Source: Victivallales bacterium
GTDB lineage: Bacteria; Verrucomicrobiota; Lentisphaeria; Oligosphaerales; Oligosphaeraceae
Direction of reading: 5' to 3'
Length of the DNA stretch: 11,800 nucleotides
NCBI GenBank assembly: GCA_017963875.1
Contig: JAGCTA010000548.1
Coordinates: forward strand, 1 to 11,800
The position numbers and the translations under genes were made by a program. Shown here piece by piece: positions 1 to 6,957 of the stretch (its first letter is position 1; each line of letters begins with the position of its first letter). Below the pieces are notes generated by a model, which did no database searches, was not told where the DNA came from, and saw only the letters and a list, made by a program, of their open reading frames with translations.

Positions 1-276
1 AATGTCAAAAACGCCGTGAGAACGGCGAGAGCTTCAGCAAATCGCCGTGAGAGCTTCAATCGCTGGCGAGACTGTCAAACCATTGGGAAGAATGTCAAAA
101 ACGCCGTGAGAACGGCGAGAGCTTCAGCAAATCGCCGTGAGAGCTTCAATCGCTGGCGAGACTGTCAAACCATTGGGAAGAATGTCAAAAACGCCGTGAG
201 AATAGCCAGAGCTTGCAAGACGGCGAGAGCTTCAATCGCTTCAAGAGCTGGTGAGAAAATAAAAAAAGACGTTTGA
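1..276. repeat. Tandem array, 90 bp unit, right-hand end
   Basis: Positions 1-90 and 91-180 are identical base for base. A third copy begins at 181, matches for about 22 bases and then decays into rearranged pieces of the same words up to about 255. The array continues past the left edge, so the total copy number is unknown. Inside each unit shorter words recur (cgccgtgaga twice, gagagcttca twice, tgtcaaa twice), so the unit itself looks built from smaller duplications. Each intact unit can fold a hairpin with a 6 bp stem (12-17 with 22-27) closed by a GAGA loop. It can also form a mutually exclusive 7 bp stem (22-28 with 42-48). Because 90 is a multiple of 3, plus-strand frame 1 is open from the edge to the TGA at 274-276 and would encode a 30-residue Arg/Ala/Asn-rich repeat peptide. 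The other five frames are each stopped in every unit. I do not recognise that peptide and cannot say whether it is translated. Confidence 0.95.
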
Positions 277-623
277 CAAATTCCAGTTTGTTCATTATTG
301 TATTAGCTAGTTTGAGTTAGCGTAAAACTCTGACTAAAGGCTTTTTTCTTGTCATTTGGGAAAAGTGACAACGTGAAAAAGCTAAAATTATTGTTTTCAT
401 ACCCCATATTGCGAATATCGGAGACTTTCCCCCTCCGTAAAGGTGTTTACGCCACCGTTCGCTTTTGGGGTTTTTATTTTTTCTTGTTTCCCCATGATGA
501 ACGCAAAAACACAAAAAACACAAAAAACGCTTATCAAAATGGATTTTTCCATGTTTGTGTTACTTGTGTGTTACTTTTGGGTGAATTTGAAACAATTTCT
601 GTTTGAAAACACTAGCAAAAAGC
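277..623. other. Intergenic region without a convincing gene
   Basis: No reading frame here has a credible ribosome site or a recognisable product. Besides the possible terminator at 308-350, I see a TTGACA at 273-278 with TATTGT 17 bases downstream (296-301), which is promoter-like but has no obvious gene behind it. There is also a small hairpin with a 6 bp stem and GGTG loop at 436-451. An A-rich microrepeat with a period near 9 bp (a C followed by a run of A) lies at about 503-530, and a doubled gtgttactt/tgtgttact word at about 564-580. Composition is clearly AT-rich compared with the operon to the right. Confidence 0.6.
308..350 (+). terminator. Possible intrinsic terminator downstream of the repeat array
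   Basis: A plus-strand hairpin pairs 308-311 (TAGT) with 333-336 (ACTA) and 314-318 (GAGTT) with 326-330 (AACTC), leaving a 2x2 internal mismatch and a 7-base loop. A T-rich run, cttttttctt, follows at 341-350. The stem is AT-rich and the T-run starts four bases after the stem, so this is a weak candidate. If real, it would end a rightward transcript coming out of the repeat array. Confidence 0.3.
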
Positions 624-665
624 AAAAAAATAATCACGTCATATCAAGTTGGTATGACGTGATTA
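624..665 (-). terminator. Intrinsic terminator of the tRNA-Ser gene
   Basis: Positions 631-643 and 653-665 are a perfect 13 bp inverted repeat around a 9-base loop. Read on the minus strand, the stem is followed at once by seven T (624-630). The stem starts four bases after the encoded CCA of the tRNA. There is no T-run on the plus side, so it should work only for leftward transcription. A dyad operator is an alternative reading, but the T-run and the distance from the tRNA favour a terminator. Confidence 0.9.
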
Positions 666-669
666 AAGC

Positions 670-761
<92 letters not shown>

Positions 762-815
762 GCGATTTCATTTAAATAAAATAAATGCCTATTAAGACAT
801 CGCGTCTTTGAAGAT

Positions 816-849
816 ATTATAACATATAGCCAAAAAGAACTATTGTCAA
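816..849 (-). promoter_or_regulatory. Sigma-70-type promoter of tRNA-Ser
   Basis: Read leftward there is a perfect TTGACA (844-849). A consensus TATAAT follows at 816-821, preceded by TGT (822-824), so the -10 is of the extended TGnTATAAT type. The spacer between TTGACA and TATAAT is 22 bases, too long for normal pairing. TTGACA does sit exactly 17 bases from an overlapping TATGTT (821-826). Either the extended -10 works without the -35, or the two -10 registers compete. Transcription would start near 809, about 48 bases before the tRNA. The first bases of that leader form a small hairpin (794-798 with 804-808). Confidence 0.7.
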
Positions 850-865
850 GGCACGGTTTAAAAAA

Positions 866-1190
866 ACTATATCCTAACCCATGAAACACCTCCCGCCATA
901 TTGCTTTTCCTCTTGAGGCATTACGTGACACACAGACTTGGGAATACAAAAAACACTATATCCAAAGCCATGAAACACCTCCCGCCAAGCTGTTTTTCCT
1001 CTTGGGGCATTACGTGCCACACAGACTTTGGAATACAAGAAATACGACCTCTAATGCCATAAGACATAACTTCCAAATGACTACCTACTGAAACACCATC
1101 ATCTCACAGACTTCGGAATACAAGAAAAAACTTCATCCACAACCATACAATCCTTCTCCAGAATCAATAAATCTCACGTGAAAATAACAG
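866..1190. repeat. Decaying direct repeat family, period 85-89 bp
   Basis: Copy 1 (866-954) and copy 2 (955-1043) are close matches in register for the whole unit. They share actatatcc, catgaaacacctcccgcca, tttcctcttg, gcattacgtg and cacacagactt, and differ mostly in a 7-base patch in the middle. Copy 3 (about 1044-1128) keeps mainly its ends, with cacagacttcggaataca at 1105-1122. Copy 4 (from about 1129) is recognisable only by alignment of its first 30 bases. Each of the first two copies contains CCTCTTGAGG or CCTCTTGGGG, a small dyad. No copy is open as a long frame in a consistent register, because 89 is not a multiple of 3. The sequence is unrelated to the 90 bp array at the left edge. 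Confidence 0.9.
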
Positions 1191-1258
1191 AACACTGTAT
1201 ATATTTATCAGTTGTTTTTCATTGACCCAAAAACAAACATCATCAGTACCTGAAAGCA

Positions 1259-2464
1259 ATGAATTATTCTGCTATATTCAAAGAAAAATCTAGTGCACGC
1301 GCCTTTTTCCTGAGTATCATCGTATGGGGAATCGGTACGGGCTGCTTCACCTCGGCATTGAATAATTTCCTATCCGACATCTATCAGATGGACTCGCTTC
1401 ATCGAGGTTGGCTGGAGTTCTTCAGAGAATTTCCAGGGCTAATCCTTGTGCTGCTATTCGCACTGCTTTCCAGAGTATCCGACTGGAAAATCCTCCGCAT
1501 CGGCACATTGGTGTCAATGTGCGGGGCAGCATTGCTTCTCGTCCCAGCAGACAAAATCTATGTCACAGGTGCCATCATGATCTGGAGTCTAGGCGAACAC
1601 CTCATCATGCCCGCCCGTCAGATGATCGCCATGCAAGTCGCAAAGCCTGAACATGCAGGACAATCATTGGGTATCATGACCAGCGTCATGAACTTCGGCA
1701 CTGTGGCGGGTTCACTGGTCGTGGCAGGAATCTTCTGCTTTGGCAGACGCTTCGGCCATTTTGCAGAAATGACATTATTCTGCGTCGTGTGGTGCATTGT
1801 AATTCTTTTACTTCTTGTCAGCATCTTCAGCACATTCTCACAGAATGCACCAGATGAAATAACCAAGCGTCCAAAAGTTTATTTTCATCGGAAATTCGCC
1901 AAATTCTATGCATTGGAATTGTTCTATGGAGCACGCAAGCAGATTTTCATTACATTCGCGCCATACGTGCTTATTCAGGTCTACGGCTTTTCAACGGAAT
2001 CAATGGCATTGTTGTTAGGTATCTGCGCATTTGTAAACATAAAAGCGGCTCCATGGGTGGGTCGAATCACCGACCGCGTCGGCTACCGCAACGTCATGAT
2101 CTGGGACACTGTCATTCTGTTCTTTGTCTGCATCATGTATGGATTTGCAGGAAAAATCTTTCCTTCAAACCTCGTGCTGACAGCCGTGTGTCTCAATTTT
2201 CTCCTGGATGCCATTATCAGCACGACAGCACTCGCAACAAACATCTATGTTCGAGAAATTGCCTCTGACAGCAATGAACTCGCCTCTACCATGTCCACAG
2301 GGATTTCCATCAACCATCTGATATCCATTTTAGCCGCACCGCTTGGCGGCTGGATTTGGATGAAATACGGCATTGGCGTTCTTTTCCTGTTTTCAGCAAT
2401 CATGGCGTTGTGCAATTCGCTTTTCGCCTATACGCTTCCTAGGCCATCCAAAATCAAAGGCTAG
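1259..2464 (+). CDS. MFS transporter, 12 transmembrane segments
   Basis: This 401-residue inner-membrane protein has the length and hydrophobicity of a major facilitator superfamily permease. Hydrophobic stretches at about 13-36, 56-95, 103-120, 138-160 and 170-192 form the first half, and 215-262, 276-322 and 348-392 the second. A charged cytoplasmic loop (about 196-212) lies between them. The family motif A, G-x3-D-R-x-G-x-R, is seen at residues 268-277 (GRITDRVGYR), in the loop between segments 8 and 9. The matching first-half loop (LSRVSDW, about 70-76) is degenerate. The signature around 223-240 (YGARKQIFITFAPYVLIQ) matches from memory a widespread uncharacterised bacterial MFS group, so no substrate can be named. 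The ATG at 1259 gives a normal N-terminus but has no good Shine-Dalgarno (only a weak gaaag). The gene is convergent with truA, with 19 bp between the stops and no hairpin terminator in that gap. Confidence 0.9.
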   Translation: MNYSAIFKEKSSARAFFLSIIVWGIGTGCFTSALNNFLSDIYQMDSLHRGWLEFFREFPGLILVLLFALLSRVSDWKILRIGTLVSMCGAALLLVPADKIYVTGAIMIWSLGEHLIMPARQMIAMQVAKPEHAGQSLGIMTSVMNFGTVAGSLVVAGIFCFGRRFGHFAEMTLFCVVWCIVILLLLVSIFSTFSQNAPDEITKRPKVYFHRKFAKFYALELFYGARKQIFITFAPYVLIQVYGFSTESMALLLGICAFVNIKAAPWVGRITDRVGYRNVMIWDTVILFFVCIMYGFAGKIFPSNLVLTAVCLNFLLDAIISTTALATNIYVREIASDSNELASTMSTGISINHLISILAAPLGGWIWMKYGIGVLFLFSAIMALCNSLFAYTLPRPSKIKG

Positions 2465-2483
2465 CCTCATAAACAGTCATCAA

Positions 2484-3353
2484 CTACGATCGCGATAAGG
2501 CAAAAGGCGGCAGGAGCGGTTCATACGATTTCCATTCATCAGGCTCCCAGAACACTTTCGCCAGAAACAAACCTTTTGCAGGGGCGCTGTCCGCCGCTTC
2601 ACAACGATTGAGCGATGCCAGCACCTCTGGGGTATTCTCTGGCTTCGCGTACCCCTGCCCCACATGTACCAGATATCCTGCCAGACTGCGCACCATCTTG
2701 TATAGAAAACTTTCGCCGACGGCGACCACATACAGAAGGCCGTTTTGTTCAACCAATTCAAGACGATGCAACAATCGCACCGTGTCCTCAATTTCCTTTC
2801 CCGAGTTGACGGTAAAAGACTTGAAATCATGCCGCCCCTCCAGAAAGGCAGCCGCCTGACGCATGGCGGACACATCCAGTTCATGCGGTGTCATCCACAC
2901 GTACCTCGTCGCCAAAGGGCTAACACGCCTTCCTGGAGAAATGCAGTAAGTATATGCCTTTCCAAAATTGGAAAACCTCGCATTGAACCCCTGTTCGACC
3001 TCTGAGGCCGCCAAAACAAGAATATCATCGGGCAACCATCTGTTCAACTTGAACATCAAGTGCTCCGCAGTCATACTAGGCTCGACCTTCGCCTCAAAAC
3101 TCACATGCTGGTCCAATGCGTGCACACCGCTATCCGTTCGGCTGCAACCAGCGATTTTCAGTTCAGGGTCCCGAAGCATCAGCCTAAGCCGTTTACGGAT
3201 TTCGCCCTGAATGGTCTTGTGCTGAGGCTGAACCTGCCAACCATGGTAATCTGTTCCATCGTACGATACTGTCAAATGAAACGTCTTGACAACGAGTTCC
3301 ACTGGATTATCCAACGATTCTGTTTCTTCTGTTGTTTTATCTTCACGTTCCAT
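2484..3353 (-). CDS. truA: tRNA pseudouridine synthase A (TruA)
   Basis: This 289-residue protein isomerises uridine to pseudouridine at positions 38-40 of the tRNA anticodon arm. The TruA signatures are clear: YDGTDYHGWQ at 31-40, and the catalytic motif SRTDSGVHALDQ at 71-82 with the nucleophilic Asp74. Later conserved parts include FNARFSNFGKAYTYCI (about 123-138) and the FLYKMVRSLAGYLVHVGQG segment (about 216-234). The family is usually 245-270 residues. The excess is an acidic N-terminal tail of about 24 residues before the first strand. The ATG at 3353 follows the waaF stop by 13 bases, with an AAGG about 11 bases upstream. An ATG at 3360 is out of frame and stops at once. It is the last gene of the leftward operon, and no terminator is visible after it. 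Confidence 0.95.
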   Translation of the reverse strand: MEREDKTTEETESLDNPVELVVKTFHLTVSYDGTDYHGWQVQPQHKTIQGEIRKRLRLMLRDPELKIAGCSRTDSGVHALDQHVSFEAKVEPSMTAEHLMFKLNRWLPDDILVLAASEVEQGFNARFSNFGKAYTYCISPGRRVSPLATRYVWMTPHELDVSAMRQAAAFLEGRHDFKSFTVNSGKEIEDTVRLLHRLELVEQNGLLYVVAVGESFLYKMVRSLAGYLVHVGQGYAKPENTPEVLASLNRCEAADSAPAKGLFLAKVFWEPDEWKSYEPLLPPFALSRS

Positions 3354-3366
3354 AATCCATCAGGCC

Positions 3367-4446
3367 TTACGAATCGGCTCCAAGCATCTTAAGTTCCTCT
3401 ATGACCCTATCTGAAGACAATGACTTGAGGCATTTATAAGCATCTTCGCCCATAAAGCCACATTCTCTTCTGAAACATGGCCGACATGGCACGTCCGCGA
3501 CCAGCAAACTCCAACGACCGCCAATGGGCCCCGTTGCAATGGGATCTGTTGACCCGAACAGAGCAACACCACGCTTCCCTAGCGCAGCCGCAAGATGCAT
3601 GGCACCACTGTCATTGGCAACAACATAGGATGATGCCGAAAGAACAGACATCAATTGCCCTAAATCCGTCTTTCCTGCAAGATTCAATGTGTTAGAGGGC
3701 AATTGCTCCGCAATCTCTCCTGCCACCGCGCTTTCTTTTGGCCCTCCAACGATGACGACACGACCGCGTTCCCTCGCAAACCACTTTGCGACATCAGCGA
3801 AACGCTCCCCAGGCCATTGCTTTGCAGGCCCAAAAGCCGCTCCAGGAGCGATGGCAAGCCATTGGCTGCCCGCTTCCACCCCTAACTCGCGCGCCGATGA
3901 CTCATCGACATTCAGCGGCGGACATTCTGCCTTCAAAGCGACATCACCCAGCATAGAGGCCAGTTCAAGATAATATGACAACTGATGACATACGCCGACA
4001 TTTTCCCCCCGTGGCCATTCGCGCAGACGATGCGTCAACAGCAGTCCACGCCATCGGCCGCGTCGCCCGCAACGAACTCGCACCCCGCATTTCCAAACGT
4101 CCAGTGCGGAGCCAAACGAGTTTGGCAGCACCATCGCCACGCCTGGCTCAAATGACTTCACCGCCTGGATATCTTCATGCGACACATGTTTGCCAGCCAT
4201 GGGTACAACCTCATTGACAAATGGACATGCCCGCCACATCGGCGCAAGATTGCCAGGCGTCAGCACAATTGTCTTTTTTCCCGCAGGGACCTTTAGGCTT
4301 ATCTGATAAACGGCAGGCAATGTCATCAAAGCATCGCCAAGCCAATTCGTCGAACGGACAAGCAGGCCATTCCGCCAATCAGCCGATGGTGAAACCACGG
4401 TCTCGGACTGTGGAAAGGCAATGAGTTTCGGAGAATATGGATTCAT
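3367..4446 (-). CDS. waaF: ADP-heptose:LPS heptosyltransferase II (WaaF-like, GT9)
   Basis: This 359-residue GT-B glycosyltransferase should add heptose to the inner core of lipopolysaccharide on the cytoplasmic face of the inner membrane. Family marks are RSTNWLGDALMTLPA (31-45) at the start of the N-terminal Rossmann domain, APGAAFGPAKQWPGERFA (200-217) opening the nucleotide-sugar domain, and NDSGAMHLAAALG (278-290) with ALFGSTDPIATGP (295-307) at the donor site. Near the C-terminus is the WaaF-typical cysteine cluster CRPCFRREC...KCL, with Cys321, 324, 329 and 339. Compared with E. coli WaaF (about 348 residues) there are some 26 extra residues before the first strand. No other Met lies closer, so ATG 4446 is kept. 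The gene starts 12 bases after the GH116 stop. A different heptosyltransferase of the same family remains possible, but the C-terminal motif favours WaaF. Confidence 0.92.
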   Translation of the reverse strand: MNPYSPKLIAFPQSETVVSPSADWRNGLLVRSTNWLGDALMTLPAVYQISLKVPAGKKTIVLTPGNLAPMWRACPFVNEVVPMAGKHVSHEDIQAVKSFEPGVAMVLPNSFGSALDVWKCGVRVRCGRRGRWRGLLLTHRLREWPRGENVGVCHQLSYYLELASMLGDVALKAECPPLNVDESSARELGVEAGSQWLAIAPGAAFGPAKQWPGERFADVAKWFARERGRVVIVGGPKESAVAGEIAEQLPSNTLNLAGKTDLGQLMSVLSASSYVVANDSGAMHLAAALGKRGVALFGSTDPIATGPIGGRWSLLVADVPCRPCFRRECGFMGEDAYKCLKSLSSDRVIEELKMLGADS

Positions 4447-4458
4447 CTTGCAATCGCA

Positions 4459-6936
4459 TCACAGCCGCAGCGTCGAGCGGCCGCTCAGCGTCTCGTTGAC
4501 TTTAAATGTCTTGTCTCCGACATGAAGCGTGTTCAACTTGACACTGCCTTCCAGCAGATGGAACCGCACCATGCCATCCAGCACGGCGCATGTACCGTAT
4601 GCATTTCCCGTGGACCAGAACCATACGCCGTTCTTGCCCGTTAACGCCATCTCGCCTGTGCATCCGTCGTAATGGAATTCGGAGAGCGCGAGATAGGCGC
4701 TCCACGCCGCCATGGCGCGGGCGTAGTGGTGGCCACATTCCGCCTCGTCGAAGGGGCTGCGTTTCTTGCCGTCATAGCGTGCGCGAATATCGCTGATTAC
4801 CTGAAGGCCTTCCGCCTCCATTCCTTCGTACAACATGCCAACGGCAGCGGTGTACTCGAAGCCCGTCATCACTTCACTAAAATACGGGAATGGAAACTTC
4901 GGGCGGTCACCATGCGGATAGGAGGCCATCAGCAACGCGGACTCGTCGCCTGCGACGAAGGAACGCATGTCGTTGAAATGGTCATGGAAACCGACACGCC
5001 TGTTATAGCGATAAATGGACTGAAGCGTCGTCTTGACGTGTTCGCGGTCGAGCAATTCGGGTAGCCCGAGTATCCGAGCGAAATAGATGCCGACCAGCTG
5101 GTCGACCAGGCAGGCTTTGTCAAGCTGCACGTCAGGATGGACGAAATCACTCGTCCCATACTTATAACGCAATCCAGGATAGATGTTGTCCTCGGACATC
5201 GGGGGTATGATGACCTGTTCATAGTATTCGCCATTGAAAAGCGTGCCGTCCATGTACGCCGAGCCCTTGGCGCCCAGGTCGCGGCAGGTCTCCGCGAACG
5301 CGGTATCGCCCATGGCATCCGCCATCAGCTCCGCGCACTTCAGCGCTCCAAGATACCATCCCTGCATCTGGCCATTCGGACCGTAGTACTCGACATCCAT
5401 CGTGTTGTGCTGGCAACCCTCGATGACGCCGTCCTTGTTGCCGTCCCAGCCCTTATCTACCCAGCAGAACTCGAGTGCCGTCTTCACTTTCGACCAAAGT
5501 TTCTTCAGGAACGCGTCGTCTCCGCAGAGTTTCCAATCACGATAGACTTTCATGATGCATCCGAGTTGGCCGTCGGCCGCCGCCAAAGAACCATTCTTGG
5601 CGCGTTCCAGCGGCAAATTGACCCGAAAACTCATGAATCCCGTGTCATGCGTCGCATGGAGGAACTCAGTCTCCCGCATGTTCCGCGCCAGGCTTCCAAA
5701 CAGAAACGCCGTCGTCTGTTCGTAGTTCCATACATGCGTGCACGAACCGAGGCATGAGCCAGTCGAATCGTTGCAGCCCTCCCAGCCGAAGAAATTGCCA
5801 TCAGCCGTGCGGAAAGCGGTCTGCGTCCGAAGCGTCGAGACATTGAACAGCGCCGCCTCCTTGACGACATCTGGGACGGGCGACTGGAGGAAGGCGGACA
5901 CGAAATCAATTGTCCGTTGCTCGAGTTCAGGCAGCCTCGTCACGACCTCCTCGGCGGCGGCCCACGCCGTCGGGAAGCGCGTGGCGTAATAGTTGCCGAT
6001 ATTATCTGGATCATGCTTCGGGTCGATGCCGACGCGCTGCTCTGGCTTCAGCGGCGTCCACGTGCGGCGGTTCGGGAAGCGCCAGGCGATAATGAACGTG
6101 AAGAACTCCTCGCCATTGGCGGGGATGGACTTGCGGACGCAGAGCGATGCCATGGGGGACGGTCCCGTTCCTTCCCGTTCATCCAGCATCCCGTCTTCGC
6201 TGAAATCGTCCCAGAAGTCAAGGAACGACATACCCCATCCTTTGTTAATCCATTTGGTGCGGTAGGAGACGCGCTCATGGGCCATCGCCGCAAGGACGAC
6301 TTCGCCGTCAGAAGGGTCTCCGCAATCGCTGTCGGACGTCATCTCGATGCCGACCAGCCCCTTATGCCCTTCCCCCGAGCTGAAGGAGTTTTTCCGAACA
6401 GGCGCATTGTCCGACTTGCCGATGGTGTTCGTTACGATTCCGCAGACAGACACGTCGAGCGCCTTTCCAAGTTTGTTCTTGACGTTGTAGCGGAGAATCG
6501 CCACGGGAAAGCCAGAAGCGTCCGTATCCGTCGGGACGAGCGGATTGAACGCCTGAAGCGTCACGTCCACAGGCGCCTTCGATTCAAACAGCCTGACTTC
6601 GCCGAAAGGATACGCCGTGTCAAAACATGCGTGCTTGAATCGTGGCGCACCATGAAAAACGATGTCACGGACGCCACTCGAACCTTCATAGCACTCTTCG
6701 GGCAGCGGTCCCTCCAATGCCTTCGCAAATGGCTGACCGCCGTCTTCCTGAGCTTGGATGCAGAAGAACGGTGCGATGCCAAACGACCCTTTCGCGGGAT
6801 GGTCCTCTATCTCGCAGTTTCTGAAATCGCCGCGACCTCCAAGTGAAATCGTACCAGTTCCAATGCCACCAAGCGGCAAAGCGATTTTCACCAGATGTTC
6901 CTGGTCGTAATGCTTCAATGTCGGCCAATGATTCAT
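4459..6936 (-). CDS. Glycoside hydrolase family 116 protein (DUF608, GBA2-like)
   Basis: This 825-residue protein has an N-terminal GH116 beta-domain starting at PLGGIGTGTISLGGRGDFRN (21-40) and an (alpha/alpha)6 catalytic domain from about 340. Characterised family members (human GBA2, the archaeal SSO1353, TxGH116) cleave beta-glucosides or beta-xylosides with retention. Aligning from memory, WEG gives Glu386 as nucleophile, HNTMD gives Asp514 as acid/base, and Glu731 and Arg740 of DEAECGHHYAR match the sugar-binding Glu/Arg pair with the same 9-residue spacing. The key residues therefore look intact. GSCTHVWNYEQ (397-407) is typical of the bacterial DUF608 branch, whose substrates are mostly unknown. 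I see no signal peptide, so the enzyme is probably cytoplasmic. The ATG at 6936 has AAAGGAG about 11 bases upstream, and the SNF2 stop is 21 bp away. The coding sequence is noticeably richer in GC than the SNF2 gene. Confidence 0.9.
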   Translation of the reverse strand: MNHWPTLKHYDQEHLVKIALPLGGIGTGTISLGGRGDFRNCEIEDHPAKGSFGIAPFFCIQAQEDGGQPFAKALEGPLPEECYEGSSGVRDIVFHGAPRFKHACFDTAYPFGEVRLFESKAPVDVTLQAFNPLVPTDTDASGFPVAILRYNVKNKLGKALDVSVCGIVTNTIGKSDNAPVRKNSFSSGEGHKGLVGIEMTSDSDCGDPSDGEVVLAAMAHERVSYRTKWINKGWGMSFLDFWDDFSEDGMLDEREGTGPSPMASLCVRKSIPANGEEFFTFIIAWRFPNRRTWTPLKPEQRVGIDPKHDPDNIGNYYATRFPTAWAAAEEVVTRLPELEQRTIDFVSAFLQSPVPDVVKEAALFNVSTLRTQTAFRTADGNFFGWEGCNDSTGSCLGSCTHVWNYEQTTAFLFGSLARNMRETEFLHATHDTGFMSFRVNLPLERAKNGSLAAADGQLGCIMKVYRDWKLCGDDAFLKKLWSKVKTALEFCWVDKGWDGNKDGVIEGCQHNTMDVEYYGPNGQMQGWYLGALKCAELMADAMGDTAFAETCRDLGAKGSAYMDGTLFNGEYYEQVIIPPMSEDNIYPGLRYKYGTSDFVHPDVQLDKACLVDQLVGIYFARILGLPELLDREHVKTTLQSIYRYNRRVGFHDHFNDMRSFVAGDESALLMASYPHGDRPKFPFPYFSEVMTGFEYTAAVGMLYEGMEAEGLQVISDIRARYDGKKRSPFDEAECGHHYARAMAAWSAYLALSEFHYDGCTGEMALTGKNGVWFWSTGNAYGTCAVLDGMVRFHLLEGSVKLNTLHVGDKTFKVNETLSGRSTLRL

Positions 6937-6957
6937 GAAAACGCATGCTCCTTTCAG

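Larger units (their letters stand above)
762..1258. other. Divergent intergenic region between tRNA-Ser and the MFS gene
   Basis: This 497 bp stretch holds the leftward tRNA promoter and the 85-89 bp repeat family, but no credible protein gene. Upstream of the MFS gene I find only a weak -10-like TATATT (1200-1205) in an AT-rich patch, without a matching -35. The MFS promoter is therefore not identified. Confidence 0.6.

Noticed and set aside
1..276. CRISPR array
   Set aside because: The units are contiguous, 90 bp long and identical, with no unique spacers. The 866-1190 repeats also lack spacers.
91..276. Mini-frame MSKTP preceded by gggaag in each 90 bp unit
   Set aside because: Five codons after a weak ribosome-like site is well within chance, and there is no independent support.
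436..451. Hairpin CGTAAA-GGTG-TTTACG as a terminator
   Set aside because: The stem is short and AT-rich, and no T-run follows directly on either strand.
2465..2483. Shared bidirectional terminator between the MFS gene and truA
   Set aside because: The 19 bp gap has no inverted repeat with a T-run on either strand. Only the short palindrome ATCGCGAT sits just inside truA.
5137..5757. 206-residue plus-strand frame opposite GH116
   Set aside because: Antisense shadow of the GH116 catalytic domain, with no ribosome site or recognisable product.
5917..6846. 309-residue plus-strand frame opposite GH116
   Set aside because: It is antisense to a gene with intact family motifs. Long antisense frames are expected in GC-rich coding DNA, and the Arg-rich translation resembles no family.
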